Below, piece by piece: positions 44,534 through 48,809 of a stretch of DNA of 48,809 nucleotides; the first letter of the stretch is position 1; the number at the start of each line of letters is the position of its first letter. The DNA comes from Desulfotomaculum sp. (GTDB taxonomy: Bacteria; Bacillota; Desulfotomaculia; Desulfotomaculales; Desulfohalotomaculaceae): contig JACDOL010000008.1 in the NCBI GenBank assembly GCA_017656165.1, forward strand, positions 1-48,809, in the 5' to 3' direction. The notes beneath the pieces were generated by a model. It was not told the DNA's origin, ran no database searches, and saw only the letters and a list, made by a program, of their open reading frames with translations. The position numbers and the translations under genes are program-made.

Positions 44534-45334
44534 TTATTTCTGTTTTAATCCACCAAATCTGCGTTCTCTGTTTTGGTAATCATATATTGCACGGAGTAAA
44601 TCTTCCTTGCGAAAATCCGGCCACATTACATCAGTATACCAGAATTCAGTATAGGCCAGCTGCCAAAGTAAAAAGTTAGATATTCGGAAGTCACCTGATG
44701 GCCTAATTAACAGGTCGGGATCTGGCAATCCAGCCGTATACAGGTGAGAAGATATAAGCTGCTCATCAATGTCCTTTATGGAAATCTTCTTATCTGCTGT
44801 CATTTGTAAAATAGACCTAACAGCATCAACCAGTTCAGATCTTCCCCCGTAATTCAATGCCAGGTTTAATATCAGCCCATCATTATCTTTTGTCCTTTCC
44901 CTGGCAAAGGCCACAGCCTGCTGACATTTTTCAGGCAGTTTATGTATTCTGCCAATGGCCCTGACCTGCACTTTATTTCTATCTAACTCATCTATTTCCT
45001 TGTAAACATATTCCACCAGCAGGTCCATTAAAGCGTCAACTTCTTCCCGGGGGCGCTTCCAATTTTCAGTGGAAAAAGCATAAACAGTAAGTACAGGTAT
45101 CTTCAGTTCATTGCACGCCCTTACTATTTCCCTTAGAGATTCAACCCCGGCCTTATGCCCGTAAGTCCTTGGCATACCCCTTCGTTGAGCCCAGCGCCCG
45201 TTACCATCCATAATTATAGCTATGTGCTTTGGCAGTCGTTCACGGTCCACAGCCTGCATTACGCTTTCTATATCATCAACTGTATCTTTTTTGCCTCTAC
45301 TCCTGGAAAGAAAATTCCATAATTTTTTAAGCAT
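44534..45334 (-). CDS. uppS: Undecaprenyl diphosphate synthase
   Basis: Cis-prenyltransferase that makes the C55 lipid carrier from farnesyl diphosphate and isopentenyl diphosphate. This 266-residue protein has the motif IAIIMDGNGRWAQRRG with catalytic Asp (D43), and the conserved LPDPDLLIRPSGDFRISNFL. ATG start with GGAGATG upstream. It is preceded by the ferredoxin gene. Confidence 0.97.
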   Translation of the reverse strand: MLKKLWNFLSRSRGKKDTVDDIESVMQAVDRERLPKHIAIIMDGNGRWAQRRGMPRTYGHKAGVESLREIVRACNELKIPVLTVYAFSTENWKRPREEVDALMDLLVEYVYKEIDELDRNKVQVRAIGRIHKLPEKCQQAVAFARERTKDNDGLILNLALNYGGRSELVDAVRSILQMTADKKISIKDIDEQLISSHLYTAGLPDPDLLIRPSGDFRISNFLLWQLAYTEFWYTDVMWPDFRKEDLLRAIYDYQNRERRFGGLKQK

Positions 45335-45351
45335 TCTATTTCATCTCCTAT

Positions 45352-45383
45352 ATGAAATAACCCCCTCGCCAGACGAGGGGGTT
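45352..45383 (-). terminator. Hairpin after the ferredoxin gene
   Basis: AACCCCCTCG (45359-45368) pairs with CGAGGGGGTT (45374-45383), a ten-pair GC-rich stem. The minus-strand tail TATTTCATAT is only modestly T-rich. It may reduce transcription into uppS or stabilise an upstream RNA end. Confidence 0.6.
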
Positions 45384-45391
45384 GTATTTCA

Positions 45392-45559
45392 TTATTCCTC
45401 AATAATAGCACCAATTGGACACGAATTAATGCAGGTACCGCATTTCTCACAGCTTTCCTGGTCTATCCTGTATATATCACCTTCAAGTATTGCACCATAA
45501 GGACAGGATTCCAGGCATGTTCCGCAGGCGAGGCATTCATCGGTAATGAGATAAGCCAT
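45392..45559 (-). CDS. 2x[4Fe-4S] ferredoxin
   Basis: This 55-residue protein reads MAYLITDECLACGTCLESCP at the start, then a second CxxCxxCxxxCP cluster, CEKCGTCINSCP. Eight cysteines in two CxxCxxCxxxCP motifs define a clostridial-type low-potential ferredoxin. It is too short to be seen in many ORF scans. The ATG is preceded by GGGGGTG, and a hairpin follows. Between frr and uppS and not far from ispG, it might donate electrons to an iron-sulfur enzyme, but any specific partner is inferred. Confidence 0.95.
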   Translation of the reverse strand: MAYLITDECLACGTCLESCPYGAILEGDIYRIDQESCEKCGTCINSCPIGAIIEE

Positions 45560-45562
45560 TAC

Positions 45563-45766
45563 CTACACCCCCTTCCCAGCAACCTCATATGACGCTGTTA
45601 AATAAACAACGTTCCCTTCTATACCGTTTACTCTAACTACCCTAACTGCCCCTCTGCCTGCTGGGAAAGGAGGATTGGTGTACTGGACATTTACTTGCCA
45701 GCCATTTACCTGCAGGCTTTTTACTGCCGCTTCAAGGGGCAGGCCTAATACATCCGGTAGTGTCAT
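45563..45766 (-). CDS. Small single-domain PASTA-like protein
   Basis: This 67-residue protein, MTLPDVLGLPLEAAVKSLQ and on, matches the PASTA domain pattern PDVxGLxLxxAxxxLxxxGW, followed by a beta-rich half. No signal peptide or kinase domain is present, unlike PASTA domains of PrkC or PBP2x. Its ATG lies six bases after the frr stop, and its stop overlaps the ribosome-binding region of the ferredoxin gene. The ribosome-binding site is weak (CAGGT, nine bases). The function is unknown. Confidence 0.65.
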   Translation of the reverse strand: MTLPDVLGLPLEAAVKSLQVNGWQVNVQYTNPPFPAGRGAVRVVRVNGIEGNVVYLTASYEVAGKGV

Positions 45767-45771
45767 GGTCG

Positions 45772-47056
<1,285 letters not shown>

Positions 47057-47124
47057 TTACCTCCAGTCTGGTAAATATATATTCTACAAAAAATAGGAAA
47101 CTCCTTTAATTAAATTTACACAAA

Positions 47125-47778
47125 TTACTTGTTGATTTGAGACATAACTTCTTCGGCAAAGTCTTCTTGTTTTTTCTCAATACCTTCACCAAGTTCATAG
47201 CGGGTAAAGCGGCGAATAGAAATATTTTCACCAATTTTAGCAATCTTTTCTGTCACCAGCTGCTGTACAGTCACATCAGGATTTTTAATAAAGGGCTGCT
47301 CTAAAAGACATACTTCCTTGAAATATTTTTCCAAGCGGCCCTCAACCATTTTTTCTACAATGTGTTCAGGTTTACCTTCATTTAAAGCTTGGGCTTTTAA
47401 TACCTCTTTTTCCTTGGCAATTACTTCTTCTGGCACTTCTTCTCTTCTTACATATTCTGGTCTTGCTGCTGCAACCTGCATAGCAATGTCTTTTACCAGC
47501 TGCTTGAATTCTTCGTTTTTAGCAACAAAATCTGTCTCGCAGTTTACTTCAACCAGCACACCAATACGCCCGTTCCCATGTATGTATGATTCTACAAGTC
47601 CTTCAGCTGTTACCCTGCCAGCTTTTTTAGCTGCTTTTGATAAACCTTTTTCTCTCAAATAATCAACAGCTTTATCAATATCCCCGTTAGTTTCCTGCAG
47701 GGCTTTTTTACAGTCCATCATGCCAGCACCAGTACGTTCACGCAGCTCTTTAACCATTTTAGCAGTCACTTCTGCCAT
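47125..47778 (-). CDS. tsf: Elongation factor Ts
   Basis: Nucleotide exchange factor of EF-Tu. This 217-residue protein has the UBA domain [19 protein letters not shown] and the exchange motif [17 protein letters not shown]. It is about 75 residues shorter than E. coli or B. subtilis EF-Ts because one of the coiled-coil/core repeats is missing, a form common in Clostridia and cyanobacteria. ATG with GGTGGGGGG upstream. Confidence 0.97.
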   Translation of the reverse strand: MAEVTAKMVKELRERTGAGMMDCKKALQETNGDIDKAVDYLREKGLSKAAKKAGRVTAEGLVESYIHGNGRIGVLVEVNCETDFVAKNEEFKQLVKDIAMQVAAARPEYVRREEVPEEVIAKEKEVLKAQALNEGKPEHIVEKMVEGRLEKYFKEVCLLEQPFIKNPDVTVQQLVTEKIAKIGENISIRRFTRYELGEGIEKKQEDFAEEVMSQINK

Positions 47779-47842
47779 AAAAATCCCCCCACCTTATGTT
47801 TTATTTTGAATTATAACCATATAATTCCGCAATCAAACATAT

Positions 47843-47885
47843 AAAAAGGGTAGGGAGTACCCGCAAGCAGACGCCCCCCACCCTT
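47843..47885 (-). terminator. Terminator or attenuator between rpsB and tsf
   Basis: On the minus strand AAGGGTGGGGGG pairs with CTCCCTACCCTT (12 pairs including three G-U), then TTTTTATATG. It lies immediately after the rpsB stop and should reduce tsf transcription relative to rpsB. Confidence 0.75.
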
Positions 47886-47890
47886 ACTTG

Positions 47891-48589
47891 CTATTCATTA
47901 ACCTGCTCGCCTTGCCTGCCTTCCAAAACAGCATCGGCTATTTTGCTGCAAAGCAGTCTTACTGCACGAATAGCGTCGTCGTTACCAGGAATTACATAAT
48001 CTATTTCATCAGGATCACAGTTAGTATCAACAATCGCAACAATAGGTATATTTAATTTACGGGCCTCAGCAACAGCAATACGCTCTTTGCGAGGATCAAC
48101 AACAAACAAAGCATCAGGAAGGCGCTTCATGTTTTTAATGCCGCCCAAGAACTTGTTTAGGCGCTCTTTTTCATGCATAAGCTGCGCCACTTCTTTTTTA
48201 GGCAGCTGTTCAAGCACACCTTCTTCTTCCATCCGCTCCAATTCATGCAGTCTTTCAACCCGGCGGCGAATGGTTTGGAAGTTTGTCAGCATACCACCCA
48301 GCCAGCGTTGGTTTACATAGAACATATCGCAGCGCTCAGCTTCCTCACGGATAGATTCCTGGGCCTGCTTTTTAGTACCGACAAACAGTATTGAGCCGCC
48401 CCTAGCTGCAAGATTTCTTACAAAGTTGTATGCTTCATCTACTTTTTGTACTGTTTTTTGCAGATCAATAATGTAAATCCCATTTCGGTCAGTGAAAATA
48501 TAAGGTGCCATTTTAGGGTTCCAACGTCTGGTTTGGTGACCAAAATGAACACCTGCTTCCAGCAGCTGCTTCATGGTTACTACTGCCAC
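47891..48589 (-). CDS. rpsB: 30S ribosomal protein S2
   Basis: This 232-residue protein matches S2 throughout ([32 protein letters not shown]-type block, [21 protein letters not shown] and [22 protein letters not shown]). The start is a GTG after AGAGGGGGTG. Begins the rpsB-tsf-pyrH-frr operon. Confidence 0.98.
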   Translation of the reverse strand: MAVVTMKQLLEAGVHFGHQTRRWNPKMAPYIFTDRNGIYIIDLQKTVQKVDEAYNFVRNLAARGGSILFVGTKKQAQESIREEAERCDMFYVNQRWLGGMLTNFQTIRRRVERLHELERMEEEGVLEQLPKKEVAQLMHEKERLNKFLGGIKNMKRLPDALFVVDPRKERIAVAEARKLNIPIVAIVDTNCDPDEIDYVIPGNDDAIRAVRLLCSKIADAVLEGRQGEQVNE

Positions 48590-48716
48590 CGCTGCTACAC
48601 CCCCTCTCTAGATGGTTTTACCCCTCCGCCTGCTGTCATCTTCCTGCAAGACCGCGGTACTCCCCCCCGGCACCCCTGCAAAAATCCAGCAGCGTGTGTA
48701 TTTAACACCAAGAAGA
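48590..48716 (-). promoter_or_regulatory. Possible structured rpsB leader
   Basis: About 125 bases separate the predicted promoter from rpsB. The transcript contains GCTGCTGG, later matched by GACAGCAG, enclosing GC-rich elements including GCCGGGGGGG and ACCGCGGT. Ribosomal-protein S2 leaders are known regulators of rpsB in several bacteria; whether this is one cannot be settled by eye. Confidence 0.35.
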
Positions 48717-48745
48717 ATAATAGCATATTAAGTCATTTTAAGCAA
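48717..48745 (-). promoter_or_regulatory. Sigma-A-type promoter of the rpsB operon
   Basis: TTGCTT (48740-48745) and TATTAT (48717-48722) are exactly 17 bases apart on the minus strand, about 120 bases before rpsB. Good consensus match and right location for a main translation-operon promoter. Confidence 0.6.
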
Positions 48746-48781
48746 GAGCTGCCTTGCAATATATTGTTAAAAATTCTCCTG

Positions 48782-48805
48782 AAAATACCTCGGCTGCGTC
48801 AAAGT
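48782..48805. repeat. Dispersed intergenic repeat, copy C
   Basis: The minus strand reads ACTTTGACGCAGCCGAGGTA followed by TTTTCAGGAGAA, matching the core of copies A and B. It lies at the right edge of the window, upstream of rpsB. Confidence 0.6.
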
Positions 48806-48809
48806 ATAA

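Overview
The window is a contiguous, densely packed stretch of a spore-forming, low-to-mid GC Gram-positive (Firmicutes) chromosome. The gene order follows the rpsB-to-spoIIIE region of Bacillus subtilis and the Clostridia almost gene for gene. Gram-positive PolC, dipicolinate synthase (dpaA/dpaB), a SpoIIIE-type translocase, RNase J, TepA, YlzJ, YlxY and a YtvI-like protein all point to an endospore former. A small clostridial-type 2x[4Fe-4S] ferredoxin and a selenouridine synthase (MnmH) fit an anaerobic clostridial lineage, perhaps a Desulfotomaculum/Peptococcaceae relative. That placement is inference from gene content; no rRNA is present to confirm it. Nearly every gene lies on the minus strand, so transcription runs from the right end to the left. 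The only intact plus-strand gene found is the small zinc-ribbon membrane protein at the far left.

Layout in transcription order (right to left). (1) 48.8-45.6 kb: a sigma-A-like promoter and long leader, then rpsB, tsf, pyrH and frr, with a hairpin and T-run between rpsB and tsf. (2) 45.8-36.4 kb: a small PASTA-like protein and a 55-residue ferredoxin, then the isoprenoid/lipid block uppS, cdsA, a YtvI-like permease, dxr, rseP and ispG, then proS and a UgtP/MGDG-synthase-like glycosyltransferase. (3) 36.4-20.4 kb: polC, then the classical rimP-nusA-ylxR-ylxQ-infB-rbfA-nrnA-truB-ribF block, a two-gene module that recalls a toxin-antitoxin pair, rpsO and pnp. (4) 20.3-15.5 kb: a YlxY-type deacetylase homologue with degenerate catalytic motifs, a DacF/DacB-type D,D-carboxypeptidase, an M16 peptidase, an unrecognised exported protein and a YlmC/YmxH protein. 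(5) 15.5-15.2 kb: a decayed IS3-family fragment. (6) 15.1-9.4 kb: the lysine/diaminopimelate/dipicolinate block dapB-dpaA-dpaB-asd-dapG-dapA. (7) 9.0-0.5 kb: rnj, tepA, ylzJ, uppP, spoIIIE, mnmH and a RodZ-like gene, then a bidirectional terminator facing the plus-strand gene.

The genes work together as the core translation, RNA-decay and envelope-precursor supply region. Parts 1-3 make ribosomal proteins, elongation and initiation factors, the isoprenoid precursor and its undecaprenyl carrier, CDP-diacylglycerol, tRNA/rRNA maturation factors and the replicative polymerase. Parts 4-6 supply diaminopimelate for peptidoglycan and dipicolinate for spores. Part 7 handles RNA decay, carrier-lipid recycling and chromosome translocation into the forespore.

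Most of the window is ordinary conserved core. The points that stand out are: a dispersed intergenic repeat family (near 4.9, 7.1-7.3 and 48.8 kb); the small toxin-antitoxin-like pair between ribF and rpsO; structured leaders before rpsO and rpsB; a candidate sigma-K promoter inside the dap cluster; a possible small ORF overlapping the rnj start; and the apparently catalytically damaged YlxY homologue. I saw no CRISPR array, tRNA or rRNA, and no convincing defence system or other large novel system.
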